DNA of 64,000 nt from Streptomyces shenzhenensis (lineage in GTDB: Bacteria; Actinomycetota; Actinomycetes; Streptomycetales; Streptomycetaceae): positions 248,001-312,000 of the forward strand of contig NZ_PENI01000004.1 in NCBI RefSeq assembly GCF_003688995.1, written 5' to 3'. Within the stretch, counting starts at the first letter, position 1; each line of letters opens with the position of its first letter. Below the pieces are notes generated by a model. The model did not search any database, was not told the DNA's origin, and was given only the letters and a program-made list of their open reading frames with translations. Below, piece by piece: positions 54,065 to 63,649 of the stretch. The position numbers and the translations under genes were made by a program.

Positions 54065-54385
54065 GTGTACGCCATCGTGCGCAGCGGTGGCCGTCAGCAC
54101 AAGGTTGCTGTCGGTGACACCGTCGAGGTTGACAAGATTTCCACCGCCAAGGTTGGCGACACGGTCGAGCTCTCGACCCTGCTCGTTGTCGACGGCGACG
54201 CTGTGACCAGCGACCCGTGGGTGCTGGCCGGCATCAAGGTCCAGGCCGAGGTCGTGGACCACCACAAGGGCCAGAAGATCGACATTCTGCGCTACAAGAA
54301 CAAGACCGGCTACCGCCGTCGCCAGGGCCACCGCCAGCAGTACACGGCGATCAAGGTCACCGCGATCCCCGCGGCTGCGAAGTAA
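54065..54385 (+). CDS. rplU: 50S ribosomal protein L21
   Basis: An rRNA-binding protein of the large subunit; 106 residues. It begins [20 protein letters not shown] and ends with the [20 protein letters not shown] signature. The GTG at 54065 has GAGAGA upstream. A leader of about 200 bp from the rne terminator precedes it and includes a possible short frame from 54006. rpmA follows after 13 bp. Confidence 0.97.
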   Translation: MYAIVRSGGRQHKVAVGDTVEVDKISTAKVGDTVELSTLLVVDGDAVTSDPWVLAGIKVQAEVVDHHKGQKIDILRYKNKTGYRRRQGHRQQYTAIKVTAIPAAAK

Positions 54386-54398
54386 GGACTGAGGAGAC

Positions 54399-54653
54399 AT
54401 GGCACACAAGAAGGGCGCATCGTCCACCCGGAACGGTCGCGACTCCAATGCCCAGCGGCTCGGCGTGAAGCGCTTCGGCGGTCAGGTCGTGAACGCGGGT
54501 GAGATCCTCGTCCGCCAGCGCGGTACCCACTTCCACCCGGGTGCGGGCGTCGGCCGTGGCGGCGACGACACGCTGTTCGCGCTGCAGGCCGGTGCGGTGG
54601 AGTTCGGTACCCACCGTGGCCGCAAGGTCGTGAACATCGTTCCGGTCGCCTGA
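54399..54653 (+). CDS. rpmA: 50S ribosomal protein L27
   Basis: A protein near the peptidyl transferase centre; 84 residues. It begins [20 protein letters not shown], with no cleavable N-terminal extension of the firmicute type. [20 protein letters not shown] is the core signature. It is 13 bp after rplU, and the obg gene follows 138 bp later. Confidence 0.97.
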   Translation: MAHKKGASSTRNGRDSNAQRLGVKRFGGQVVNAGEILVRQRGTHFHPGAGVGRGGDDTLFALQAGAVEFGTHRGRKVVNIVPVA

Positions 54654-54791
54654 CTTAAGGCTCCCGACCGTACGTTTCGCGAGGCGGACCTCACTTCCCG
54701 GGCGGGAAGCGGGTCCGCCTTTCGCGTGTTGTCCAGCAAGTCACTCGTACACCCCCTGCCGTCGGCCGGGGTATCCCCAGGAGGCACCACC

Positions 54792-56231
54792 ATGACCACC
54801 TTCGTGGACCGCGTCGAGCTGCATGTCGCCGCGGGTAACGGAGGTCACGGCTGTGCCTCCGTCCACCGTGAGAAGTTCAAGCCGCTGGGCGGCCCGGACG
54901 GCGGCAACGGCGGGCGCGGCGGCGATGTGATCCTGACCGTCGACCAGTCCGTCACCACGCTGCTCGACTACCACCACTCCCCGCACCGCAAGGCCACCAA
55001 CGGCAAGCCCGGCGAGGGCGGCAACCGCGCCGGCAAGGAGGGCCAGGACCTGGTGCTGCCGGTGCCGGACGGCACCGTCGTGCTGGACGGGGCGGGTCAG
55101 GTGCTGGCCGACCTGGTCGGGCACGGCACGTCGTACGTCGCCGCGCAGGGCGGCCGGGGCGGACTCGGCAACGCGGCGCTGGCCTCGGCCCGGCGCAAGG
55201 CGCCCGGATTCGCGCTGCTCGGCGAGCCGGGCGACCTCCAGGACATCGTGCTGGAGCTGAAGACGGTCGCCGACGTGGCCCTCGTCGGCTATCCGAGCGC
55301 GGGCAAGTCCTCGCTGATCTCGGTGCTGAGCGCGGCCAAGCCGAAGATCGCGGACTACCCCTTCACCACGCTCGTGCCGAACCTGGGCGTGGTGACCGCG
55401 GGCGCGACCGTGTACACCGTCGCCGACGTGCCGGGGCTGATCCCCGGCGCCAGCCAGGGCAAGGGGCTGGGCCTGGAGTTCCTGCGGCACGTGGAGCGGT
55501 GCAGCGTGCTGGTGCATGTGCTGGACACGGCCACCCTGGAGTCCGACCGCGATCCGCTCTCCGACCTCGATGTCATCGAGGAGGAGCTGAAGCAGTACGG
55601 CGGGCTCGGCGACCGTCCCCGGATCGTCGTCCTCAACAAGGTGGACGTGCCGGACGGCAAGGATCTGGCCGAGATGGTGCGCTCGGACCTGGAGGCGCGC
55701 GGCTTCCGCGTCTTCGAGGTGTCCGCGGTGGCGCACATCGGCCTGAAGGAGCTGTCGTACGCGCTCGGCGAGCTGGTCGGCGCGGCACGGGCCGCGAAGC
55801 CGAAGGAGGAGGCGACGCGGATCGTCATCCGGCCGAAGGCCGTCGACGACGCGGGCTTCTCGGTGACGCGCGAGGACGACGGGCTGTTCCGGGTGCGCGG
55901 CGAGAAACCGGAACGCTGGGTCCGGCAGACCGACTTCAACAACGACGAGGCCGTCGGCTACCTCGCCGACCGGCTCAACCGCCTCGGTGTGGAGGAGGAG
56001 TTGATGAAGGCGGGCGCCCGCGCCGGGGACGGCGTCGCGATCGGTCCCGAGGACAACGCGGTCGTCTTCGACTGGGAGCCGTCGGTGATGGCGGGTGCGG
56101 AGATGCTCGGCCGGCGCGGCGAGGACCACCGGTTGGAGGAGCAGCGGCCCGCCGTCCAGCGGCGGCGCGAGCGGGAGGCCGAACGCGACGAGGCCGTCCG
56201 CGAGTTCGAGGCGTTCGATCCCTTCGAGTGA
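54792..56231 (+). CDS. obg: GTPase Obg/CgtA
   Basis: A ribosome-assembly GTPase that in Streptomyces also influences the onset of aerial growth. It has 479 residues. The N-terminal glycine-rich Obg fold ([20 protein letters not shown]) spans about 1-158. The G domain has G1 [10 protein letters not shown]2 TTLVPNLG, G3 DVPGLIPGA and G4 NKVD. The actinobacterial C-terminal OCT domain and an acidic tail follow. The start is ATG at 54792. rplU-rpmA-obg is the classic order. Confidence 0.97.
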   Translation: MTTFVDRVELHVAAGNGGHGCASVHREKFKPLGGPDGGNGGRGGDVILTVDQSVTTLLDYHHSPHRKATNGKPGEGGNRAGKEGQDLVLPVPDGTVVLDGAGQVLADLVGHGTSYVAAQGGRGGLGNAALASARRKAPGFALLGEPGDLQDIVLELKTVADVALVGYPSAGKSSLISVLSAAKPKIADYPFTTLVPNLGVVTAGATVYTVADVPGLIPGASQGKGLGLEFLRHVERCSVLVHVLDTATLESDRDPLSDLDVIEEELKQYGGLGDRPRIVVLNKVDVPDGKDLAEMVRSDLEARGFRVFEVSAVAHIGLKELSYALGELVGAARAAKPKEEATRIVIRPKAVDDAGFSVTREDDGLFRVRGEKPERWVRQTDFNNDEAVGYLADRLNRLGVEEELMKAGARAGDGVAIGPEDNAVVFDWEPSVMAGAEMLGRRGEDHRLEEQRPAVQRRREREAERDEAVREFEAFDPFE

Positions 56232-56292
56232 GACGCGCGGCGGCGGGGGCCGGGCTGTACCGAGCATTTTCAGCCCGCTGATCTGACCGCAG

Positions 56293-56338
56293 ACCCGGTG
56301 CGGGGCGGCCACGTTCGTGTGGCCGTCCCGCACCGGGT
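56293..56338 (+). terminator. Terminator of obg
   Basis: A 20-bp near-perfect inverted repeat (ACCCGGTGCGGGGCGGCCAC and its partner) around GTTCGT, followed by TTTTCT. It lies about 60 bp after the obg stop. Confidence 0.85.
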
Positions 56339-56459
56339 TTTCTGTTGTCTGTCAACTTGTCATGCACGCGCATGCCTCCGTTCAGGAGACGGGTCGTCCG
56401 GCCGTGGCAGCTTCCGAATGTCCATGCCCAACAGGTCACTGTGGCAAGGGAGTCAGCGC

Positions 56460-58010
56460 ATGACCGGAGCATTATCGCCCGACCGCCGCCGCTTTCTGAC
56501 CGCCGGGGCCGCCGTGCTCGGCGCCGCGGCCTCCGCCCCGCTGTGGCAGCCCGGCACGGCCGGGGCGGCCGAGACAGCGCTGCCCGACGGGGTGTTCGCC
56601 CTCGGCGTCGCCTCCGGCGACCCTCTGCCCGACGGCATCGTGCTGTGGACCCGGCTCGCCCCTGACCCGCTGAACGGCGGCGGGATGCCCGCCGCCGTCG
56701 TCCCGGTGGAGTGGGAGATCGCCGAGGACGAGCGGTTCCGGCGGACCGTGCGCCGGGGCGTCGCCCGGGCCCGGCCCGCGTACGGACACAGCGTCCACGT
56801 GGATGTGCGCGGGCTGCGCCCCGAGCGCGCCTACTGGTACCGCTTCCGGGCCGGCGGCCGGCTCTCGCCCACCGGCCGTACCCGCACCGCGCCCGACCCG
56901 CACCGCGAGGGCGGCTCGCTGCGCATGGCGCTCGCCTCCTGCCAGAACTGGCAGCACGGCTACTTCACGCCGTACGCCGACATGCTCGCCCAGGACCCCG
57001 ACGTCGTGCTCTTCGTCGGCGACTACATCTACGAGTCGGCGCCGTCGGCCACGGCGGTGCGCCGTCACGAGGGCACGGGGGAGCCGTACACCCTGGCCGA
57101 GTACCGCAACCGCTACGCCCAGTACCGCACCGACCCGGACCTGGCCGCGATGCACGCGCACGCGCCCTGGGTGGTCACCTTCGACGACCACGAGGTCGAC
57201 AACGACTTCGCCGGCGAGGTGCCGCAGGACCCCGACAAGCAGGCGCACGACGCGTTCGTGGCCCGGCTGACCGCGGCCTACCAGGCGTACTACGAGCACA
57301 TGCCGGTCCGCGCGGCCGCCGTCCCCAACGGCCCGCACATCCGGATGCACCGGCGGCTGGACTTCGGCCGGCTGGCCCGGCTCAACGTCCTGGACACCCG
57401 GCAGTTCCGCAGCGACCAAGCCACCACCCAGGCCGGCGCGCAGGACCCGTCGCTGACGATGCTCGGCGCCGGCCAGAAGCGGTGGCTGCTCGACGGGCTG
57501 CACGGCTCCCCGGCCCGCTGGAACCTGATCGCCTCGCAGATCATGATGGCCGAGACCGATCTGCTCCCCGGCGACGGCAAGCTCTGGTACTACGACGCCT
57601 GGGACGGCTACCAGGCCGAACGCAACGCCCTGCTCCAGGAGTTCAGGTCCGTCCGCAATCCGGTGGTGCTCAGCGGCGACCGGCATCTGACGATGATCAG
57701 CGACCTGAAGGCGGACTTCACCGACCCGGACTCGGCCGTGGTCGGCGCCGAGTTCGTCGGCACCTCCGTCTCCAGCAACGGCGACCAGGACCAGGCCGCC
57801 TTCCACGCCCAGTGGGACCCGCTGAAGGCGGACAACCCGCACTGGAAGCTGATCGACGCCCACCGCGGCTACCACCTCTTCGACATCGGCCGCGGCGGCA
57901 TCGACGCGCGGGTGCGGGCCGTGGACACCGTGGTCGCGCCGCGGGCGAGCGCGCGCACGCTGGCCGCACTGCGGGTGGAGGCGGACGTACCGGGCGTACA
58001 CACGGCCTGA
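56460..58010 (+). CDS. phoD: PhoD-type alkaline phosphatase/phosphodiesterase, Tat-exported
   Basis: A secreted Ca/Fe-dependent phosphodiesterase that releases phosphate from organic esters and wall polymers. It has 516 residues. The Tat signal is SPDRRRFLTAGAAVLGAAAS with a likely cut after GTAGA. An N-terminal beta domain and the metallophosphatase core follow: FVGDYIYESAP, TFDDHEVDNDFAG, LIASQIMM and VLSGDRHLTMI. The ATG at 56460 was chosen because AAGGGAG lies 8 bases upstream; two earlier ATGs (56418, 56424) would bury the twin-Arg motif. No clear PHO box was seen. Downstream genes make wall polymers. Confidence 0.93.
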   Translation: MTGALSPDRRRFLTAGAAVLGAAASAPLWQPGTAGAAETALPDGVFALGVASGDPLPDGIVLWTRLAPDPLNGGGMPAAVVPVEWEIAEDERFRRTVRRGVARARPAYGHSVHVDVRGLRPERAYWYRFRAGGRLSPTGRTRTAPDPHREGGSLRMALASCQNWQHGYFTPYADMLAQDPDVVLFVGDYIYESAPSATAVRRHEGTGEPYTLAEYRNRYAQYRTDPDLAAMHAHAPWVVTFDDHEVDNDFAGEVPQDPDKQAHDAFVARLTAAYQAYYEHMPVRAAAVPNGPHIRMHRRLDFGRLARLNVLDTRQFRSDQATTQAGAQDPSLTMLGAGQKRWLLDGLHGSPARWNLIASQIMMAETDLLPGDGKLWYYDAWDGYQAERNALLQEFRSVRNPVVLSGDRHLTMISDLKADFTDPDSAVVGAEFVGTSVSSNGDQDQAAFHAQWDPLKADNPHWKLIDAHRGYHLFDIGRGGIDARVRAVDTVVAPRASARTLAALRVEADVPGVHTA

Positions 58011-58127
58011 CCCACCTGCCGTGCGCTGTCATATGACGGTGCGTTCGCGGGGAGCGCCCGGGGACTCACCCCTGTCCCAGGGCGTTCTCAGGTAAGTCTC
58101 AGGCACGTCTCTTACCATCCGTTGACC

Positions 58128-59345
58128 ATGGAGACGGACTGTACGAGAGACGACATCCCGGTGAACGGGACCCCCGCGGGCGACGGACGCACCGGCGCGC
58201 CCGCCCCGCTGCCGGCCGGCACCCGCCTGCTGCACATAGGCCCGCACAAGACCGGGACCACCGCCGTCCAGGGCGCGCTGTTCGCCGCGAAGGACAAGCT
58301 GCCGGAGCACGGCGTCGTGTTCCCGGCCGGCAGCCGGCACCCCATGGAGGCCGCGCTCGCCGCCTGCGCCCGGCCCGGGATGATGGGCGACACCGTGCCC
58401 ACCGAGCGGCACTGGACCCGGCTGGTGGAGCAGGTGGCGGCGGCCGGCCGGCACACCTCGGTGGTGAGCAGCGAGTTCTTCGCCGACGCCGCGGACGAGG
58501 CGGCCATCGGGCGGATCGTGGAGCAACTGGGCGGTGATCGGGTGCATGTCCTGGTCACGCTGCGCCCGCTGGCCAGGATCATGCCCTCGCAGTGGCAGCA
58601 GTACGTGCAGAACGGGCTGCGCATGGGCTACCCGGACTGGCTGGAGCACATGCTCCGTAAGCCGCCGTACGAGAAGCCCAATCCGAGCTTCTGGCGCCGT
58701 CACCGGCACGACCGGCTGATCGAGCGCTGGGCCCGGGTGACAGGACCGGACCGGATCACCGTCGTGGTGGTCGACGACCGGGACCGGGACGGGCTGATGC
58801 GCACCTTCGAGGCGCTGCTCGGGCTGCCCGGAAACCTTCTCCAGCCGGTGCCGGACACGGCGAATCGTTCGCTCACCCTGGCCGAGACCGAAATGCTGCG
58901 GAATCTTAATGTGGAATTCCGTGGCAATGAGCTGCCGGACGAGCTGTATTCCCGGCTGGTCCGTAACGGCGCGGTCATGCATATGAAGAACACGTGCAGT
59001 CCCACGCCGCACGACGTGAAGATCGTCACGCCCCGGTGGGCGGTCGAGGCCGCCGCCGGGATCGGCGCCGAGATGATGGCGCGGATCGGCGCGTCGGGCG
59101 TGCGCGTCCTCGGTGATCCGGCGCTGCTGTCCGCCGTGCCTGAGCCGTCGGGCGAGGTCCCGGGGGAGGCCAGGATCGCCCCCGAGGTCGCGGCTCGCGC
59201 GCTGTACGGGGCGCTTGCCGCGGCCGCCGCGGCACCCGTGCGGCACACCGCGCAGGCCAAGGCGCGCACCGTGCACCAGACATCGTCGAAGGAGCTGGTC
59301 CGGGTGCTCGGCCACCGGTGCCTGAAGCGGCTGCGGCGGCGCTGA
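58128..59345 (+). CDS. Sulfotransferase-like protein
   Basis: A 405-residue cytoplasmic protein. LLHIGPHKTGTTAVQGALFA (about residue 34-53) is the 5'-phosphosulfate loop pattern (HxGxxKTGTTxxQ) of sulfotransferases. VSSEFFADA and LVTLRPLARIMPSQWQQYVQ fit the 3'-phosphate-binding segment. The ATG at 58128 follows a TACCAT -10-like word by 8 bases. It stands at the head of a wall-polymer gene group, so the acceptor may be a surface glycan; this is inference. It could alternatively bind another nucleotide. Confidence 0.75.
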   Translation: METDCTRDDIPVNGTPAGDGRTGAPAPLPAGTRLLHIGPHKTGTTAVQGALFAAKDKLPEHGVVFPAGSRHPMEAALAACARPGMMGDTVPTERHWTRLVEQVAAAGRHTSVVSSEFFADAADEAAIGRIVEQLGGDRVHVLVTLRPLARIMPSQWQQYVQNGLRMGYPDWLEHMLRKPPYEKPNPSFWRRHRHDRLIERWARVTGPDRITVVVVDDRDRDGLMRTFEALLGLPGNLLQPVPDTANRSLTLAETEMLRNLNVEFRGNELPDELYSRLVRNGAVMHMKNTCSPTPHDVKIVTPRWAVEAAAGIGAEMMARIGASGVRVLGDPALLSAVPEPSGEVPGEARIAPEVAARALYGALAAAAAAPVRHTAQAKARTVHQTSSKELVRVLGHRCLKRLRRR

Positions 59346-59558
59346 GCCGACGGCACGTCACGTTCCGCAAGATCCAGGCCCTGTGGAGTTACTCACAGCA
59401 ATTCCCCGGGCCGCGTCCGCAGGGCATCGCCCATCGCCAGGCCCTGAAGGTGAATGGCAGGTTGCGTGCACATATGCAGCGAAGGACGCTCACCTTGCAC
59501 TGCGGTTACCCGAAGTGGGACCATTTCCAGGTTCCCTGACGCCCAAGGTAGGTCACCT

Positions 59559-61058
59559 GTGTCCCAGCACATAGCCAAGCCCCGTACCACCGCAGTGATC
59601 CTGGCCGGCGGTACCGGTCAGCGCGTGGGTCTGTCGATCCCCAAGCAGCTGCTGAAGATCGCTGGCAAGGCAGTCATCGAGCACACCCTGACCACCTTCG
59701 AGAACGCCGACTCGATCGACGACATCATCGTGCTGATGGCGCCGGGCTATGTGCCGGACATCGAGAAGATCGTCGCCAAGGCCGGGTTCACCAAGGTCAA
59801 GAAGATCATCGAGGGCGGCTCCACCCGCAACGAGACCACCGAGCGGGCCATCGCCGCCCTCGGCGAGAACCTGGCCGAGGGCGAGGACCTCAACGTCCTG
59901 TTCCACGACGCCGTACGCCCCCTGCTGTCCCAGCGCGTCATCGACGACTGCGTGACCGCCCTGGAGCGCTACCAGGCCGTCGACGTCGCCATCCCGTCCG
60001 CGGACACCATCATCGTCACGCGCACCCACGGCGGGGACGGCGAGTTCATCACCGAGATCCCGGACCGCTCCCGGCTGCGCCGCGGCCAGACCCCGCAGGC
60101 CTTCAGGCTGTCCACGATCCGCCGCGCCTACGAGGTGGCCGCGGGCGACCCCAACTTCCAGGCCACCGACGACTGCTCGGTCGTGCTCAAGTACCTGCCC
60201 GACGTGCCGATCCACGTCGTGGCGGGTGACGAGTACAACATGAAGGTGACGCAGCCGGTCGACGTGTTCATCGCCGACAAGCTCTTCCAGCTCGCCTCCA
60301 CCACCGCGCCCGAGCAGAACGGCGAGGACGCCTACCGCGAGCTGCTCACCGGCCGGACCGTCGTGATCTTCGGCGGCTCGTACGGCATCGGCAAGGACAT
60401 CGCCGAACTCGCCGAGTCCTACGGCGCGCACGTCTACGCCCTCGGCCGCTCCACCACCGGCACCCACGTGGAGAACCCGGAGGAGGTCGACGACGCGCTG
60501 TCCAAGGCGTACGCGGAGACCGGCCGGATCGACCACGTCGTCAACACCGCGGGCGTGCTGCGCATCGGCAAGCTCGCCGAGACCGACAACGCCACCATCG
60601 AGGAGGCGCTGAAGGTCAACTACCTGGCCCCGGTGCAGATCGCCCGCTCCGCGTACAAGTACCTGGCCGAGAGCCAGGGCCAGCTGCTGCTCTACACCTC
60701 CAGCAGCTACACCCGCGGCCGGGCCGAGTACAGCCTGTACTCCTCCACCAAGGCGGCCATGGTGAACCTCACCCAGGCGCTGTCCGACGAGTGGGCCGGC
60801 GACGGCATCCGCGTCAACTGCATCAACCCCGAGCGCACCGCCACCCCGATGCGGACCAAGGCCTTCGGCCAGGAGCCCGCGGGCAGCCTGCTCTCCTCCG
60901 AGGCCGTGGCCCGCACCTCGCTCGACGTGCTGCTGTCCGAGCTGACCGGGCACGTCATCGACGTCCGCCAGCAGGATCCGACGGCGGGCGCGAGCAGGGC
61001 GTCCGGCTTCGAACAGGCATTGGCCGGCGTCCTGGACCGCCAGGACGGCGTGGCATAA
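59559..61058 (+). CDS. Fused CDP-ribitol synthase: IspD-like cytidylyltransferase + SDR reductase
   Basis: A 499-residue fusion. Residues about 1-230 are an IspD/TarI-type cytidylyltransferase: AVILAGGTGQRVGLSIPKQL, then FHDAVRPLLSQRVID and RGQTPQAFRLSTI. Residues about 255-495 are a short-chain dehydrogenase: FGGSYGIGKDIAELA, NTAGVL and catalytic YSSTK. The same order is seen in Haemophilus Bcs1/Acs1, which reduces ribulose 5-phosphate and makes CDP-ribitol. The predicted product is therefore CDP-ribitol for wall teichoic acid. The GTG at 59559 follows AAGGTAGGT. The polymerase gene lies 138 bp downstream behind a hairpin. Confidence 0.88.
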   Translation: MSQHIAKPRTTAVILAGGTGQRVGLSIPKQLLKIAGKAVIEHTLTTFENADSIDDIIVLMAPGYVPDIEKIVAKAGFTKVKKIIEGGSTRNETTERAIAALGENLAEGEDLNVLFHDAVRPLLSQRVIDDCVTALERYQAVDVAIPSADTIIVTRTHGGDGEFITEIPDRSRLRRGQTPQAFRLSTIRRAYEVAAGDPNFQATDDCSVVLKYLPDVPIHVVAGDEYNMKVTQPVDVFIADKLFQLASTTAPEQNGEDAYRELLTGRTVVIFGGSYGIGKDIAELAESYGAHVYALGRSTTGTHVENPEEVDDALSKAYAETGRIDHVVNTAGVLRIGKLAETDNATIEEALKVNYLAPVQIARSAYKYLAESQGQLLLYTSSSYTRGRAEYSLYSSTKAAMVNLTQALSDEWAGDGIRVNCINPERTATPMRTKAFGQEPAGSLLSSEAVARTSLDVLLSELTGHVIDVRQQDPTAGASRASGFEQALAGVLDRQDGVA

Positions 61059-61082
61059 TCGACGGGAAATAGCCATCTGTCA

Positions 61083-61131
61083 TTCAGGCCTCTGTGGCTG
61101 CGCGTTAGCGGAGCGTTCACAGGGGCCTGAA
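61083..61131 (+). terminator. Hairpin between CDP-ribitol synthase and polymerase genes
   Basis: TTCAGGCCTCTGTG (61083-61096) pairs with CACAGGGGCCTGAA (61118-61131) over a 21-nt loop. It may attenuate transcription within the polymer operon or terminate it. Confidence 0.55.
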
Positions 61132-61196
61132 TCCGTAAGACTCCCAGATCGCCCGCCAGGTCTTATTCCGGCCGTTTTGTCAGCAAAAGGTGCTCC

Positions 61197-63308
61197 GTGA
61201 TATCCACCGCCATTCGCGTCGCCCGGGTGGGCAGCGCGGCCGAGCTGGCCGCGGCGGTCCTCATGATGCTGGGCTTCCCCTGCCTCATGGTGGCCGCGCT
61301 CGTCCCGAGTGTGTACGCCTTCGCGGCCGCGGCCGCAGTGACCTACCTCGCGGACCACTACCTGCACCGCAAGGGCAGTTACCTGATCAACCGCCTCGGC
61401 AAGGTGCGCGCAGGGCTGTCGATCCGCTTTCTGATCCGGCAGCTGCTCCTGGTCCTGCTGCTGGCCCGGCTGTCCCTGGCGGACGAACTGATCTACTACG
61501 GCGCGATCGCCTGCTTCATCGCCTTCTTCGCCCTGCAGGCCCCGCACGGCGCGCTGGTCACCCTGATCCGCAACCGCCGCCGTATGCCGGTCGCCACCCG
61601 CAACGTCGACCTGAAGTCCCGCATCCGCATCCCGGACGCCCCGCCGCAGGGCCTGCTGCACCGCTCCGCCGAGAAGATGCTCCACCTCGACCTGTTCGCG
61701 GTCGTCGGCATCCTGGTCGGCGCCGCGCTGGACAGGTCCGCGTACGGCTACGCCGGCATCGGCAGCACGGTGCTCCTCGGCCTGCTGTACGTCCTCGCGC
61801 TCATGCCCTATGTGCGCGGCCGCAAGATCCCGCCGACCGCCGAGCGGGTGCTGGAGGCCGTCGACGACTGGCTGACCGCCTACAAGCCGGAGACGGTGCT
61901 CTACTTCTCCGGCTCCAAGGACTCCGCGTACCAGGTCAACATGTGGCTGGAGACCATGGAGCAGCTGTCGACCCGGCCGCTGGTCCTGCTGCGCGAGCGG
62001 GTCATCCTGCAGAACCTGGCCCCGACCACGGTCCCCGTCATCTGCGTGCCCGGCGGTGTGCATCTGATGAACATGGACCTGTCCACGGTGCGCGTCGCGC
62101 TGTACGCGGCGAACGTCGGCAAGAACATCCACCTGCTGCGGGTGCCGACCATGAAGCACGTCTTCATCGGCCACGGCGACAGCGACAAGCTCGCCAGCGT
62201 CAACCCGTTCAGCAAGGTGTACGACGAGGTGTGGACCGCGGGCCGCGCGGGCCGTGACCGGTACGCCATCGCCGACGTGGGTGTGCGCGACGACGACATC
62301 GTCGAGGTCGGCCGCCCGCAGTTGGCGCCCATCAGGAACTGGCAGGGTGTGCCCGAGGACCGGATGCCGACCGTGCTGTACGCGCCCACCTGGGAGGGCT
62401 GGGACGACAACCCGGGCAACACCTCGATCCTTCTCGCCGGCGAGAACATCGTGCGCCGGCTGGTGCAGGCCGACCCGCCCGTCCGCGTCCTCTACAAGCC
62501 GCACCCCTTCACCGGCACCCGCAGCGCTCAGGCCAAGGCCGCCCACGAGCGGATCACCGCCCTGGTCGAGAAGGCCGCCGCGCAGCGCGCCGCCGACTCC
62601 CGGTTCCCCGCCGACCCGGCCGCGCAGACGCAGGCCAAGGCCGAGCTGGCCCGCATCGAGGCCCGGCTCGCCGAGCTGTCCGGTGCCGGCGGCGAGAAGG
62701 GCGACGAGGCCGAGGCGTCCCGGGACGGCGTCGTCGACGTCACCAGGCACGAGGAGACCGCCCGGCTGCGCACCGAGTGGAACGCCGCCTACTGGCGTTC
62801 CTTCCCGGCGTACGAGCACCGGGTCATCGCGGGCGCCGAGCCGCGCCTGTACGACTGCTTCAACGTCTCCGACGCGATGGTCTCCGACATCTCCAGCGTG
62901 GTCTCCGACTTCATCGCGAGCGGCAAGCCGTACGCGGTCACGGACTCCGCCGAGCTCGGCGTGGAGGAGTTCAAGCGGCAGAACACGGCCGTGCGCGCCG
63001 CGGTGATCCTGTCCAACAGCGCCCAGGAGCTGGGCGGTCTGCTGGCCGCCGTGCGCGACCCGGCGGCCGATCCGCTGGCCGACGACCGCGGGGAGCTGAA
63101 GCGGTATCTGCTCGGCCCGGACGAGCCGACCTCCATCGACCAGTTCAACACCGCGGTGGCGGACCTCGGCCGCAAGGCCGAGACCCGCAACCTCGGCCAG
63201 GTGAACCGGGCCATGGCCGGCGGCGCGGGGGAGAACGCCCTGGCGGATCTGCTGCCCGGACAGCGGCTGTCGTCCGCCGGTGAGACGGACGGCGTGACGG
63301 CGGGCTGA
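61197..63308 (+). CDS. CDP-glycerol/CDP-ribitol glycerophosphotransferase-like polymerase
   Basis: A 703-residue membrane-associated teichoic-acid polymerase. Residues about 1-200 hold several membrane helices (AAELAAAVLMMLGFPCLMVA ... AVVGILVGAAL). The GT-B catalytic part follows with MKHVFIGHGDSDK, VLYAPTWEGW, VLYKPHPFTG and SDISSVVSDFIASGKPYA, all hallmarks of TagF/TarL-type enzymes. An Ala/Glu-rich insertion (about 455-520) interrupts it. With the preceding CDP-ribitol synthase, a ribitol-phosphate polymer is the likely product. The GTG at 61197 was chosen by its fit to the first helix. Confidence 0.87.
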   Translation: MISTAIRVARVGSAAELAAAVLMMLGFPCLMVAALVPSVYAFAAAAAVTYLADHYLHRKGSYLINRLGKVRAGLSIRFLIRQLLLVLLLARLSLADELIYYGAIACFIAFFALQAPHGALVTLIRNRRRMPVATRNVDLKSRIRIPDAPPQGLLHRSAEKMLHLDLFAVVGILVGAALDRSAYGYAGIGSTVLLGLLYVLALMPYVRGRKIPPTAERVLEAVDDWLTAYKPETVLYFSGSKDSAYQVNMWLETMEQLSTRPLVLLRERVILQNLAPTTVPVICVPGGVHLMNMDLSTVRVALYAANVGKNIHLLRVPTMKHVFIGHGDSDKLASVNPFSKVYDEVWTAGRAGRDRYAIADVGVRDDDIVEVGRPQLAPIRNWQGVPEDRMPTVLYAPTWEGWDDNPGNTSILLAGENIVRRLVQADPPVRVLYKPHPFTGTRSAQAKAAHERITALVEKAAAQRAADSRFPADPAAQTQAKAELARIEARLAELSGAGGEKGDEAEASRDGVVDVTRHEETARLRTEWNAAYWRSFPAYEHRVIAGAEPRLYDCFNVSDAMVSDISSVVSDFIASGKPYAVTDSAELGVEEFKRQNTAVRAAVILSNSAQELGGLLAAVRDPAADPLADDRGELKRYLLGPDEPTSIDQFNTAVADLGRKAETRNLGQVNRAMAGGAGENALADLLPGQRLSSAGETDGVTAG

Positions 63309-63320
63309 CACCCCGTACCG

Positions 63321-63374
63321 AAGCCGGGGCCCGGCCTTTCGGAGATCACTCTCCGAAAGGCCGGGCCCCGGCTT
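63321..63374 (+). terminator. Strong terminator after the polymerase gene
   Basis: A perfect 25-bp stem (63321-63345 with 63350-63374) around the loop TCAC, followed by TTTTCC. It cleanly ends the wall-polymer transcript. Confidence 0.92.
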
Positions 63375-63385
63375 TTCCGTATGGC

Positions 63386-63424
63386 TTTCAGATCGCTTCC
63401 GAATCGTTTTCAGACCGCTTCGGA
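63386..63424. repeat. 22-bp direct repeats in the glycosyltransferase promoter region
   Basis: TTTCAGATCGCTTCCGA and TTTCAGACCGCTTCGGA lie 22 bp apart, two helical turns. The surrounding 270 bp are AT-rich for this genome and gene-free. They may be regulator sites for the glycosyltransferase gene. Confidence 0.45.
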
Positions 63425-63649
63425 TTTTCTTATGACGACTTCTTACCGTCGTTTCTCGTCCGTACTGAGTAATTCTTACCAGCCGTGCGTACTGTTCGGT
63501 GTCACCCATTACCACCCCCGCCCGTCCGTTCGTTATGTGACGTGCGCCACTCATTGCGTACCGCCAGGCAACCGACACACCCCGCTACTCGTCTAACAGG
63601 TTGCGAATAAGGTGATACGGGGGAAATGTTCGATTGACGAGGGGGAAAC

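Noticed and set aside
56340..56459. PHO box before the PhoD gene
   Set aside because: GTTCAGGAGA and GTCAACTT are only weakly similar to GTTCACC repeats and lack a clear 11-bp period.
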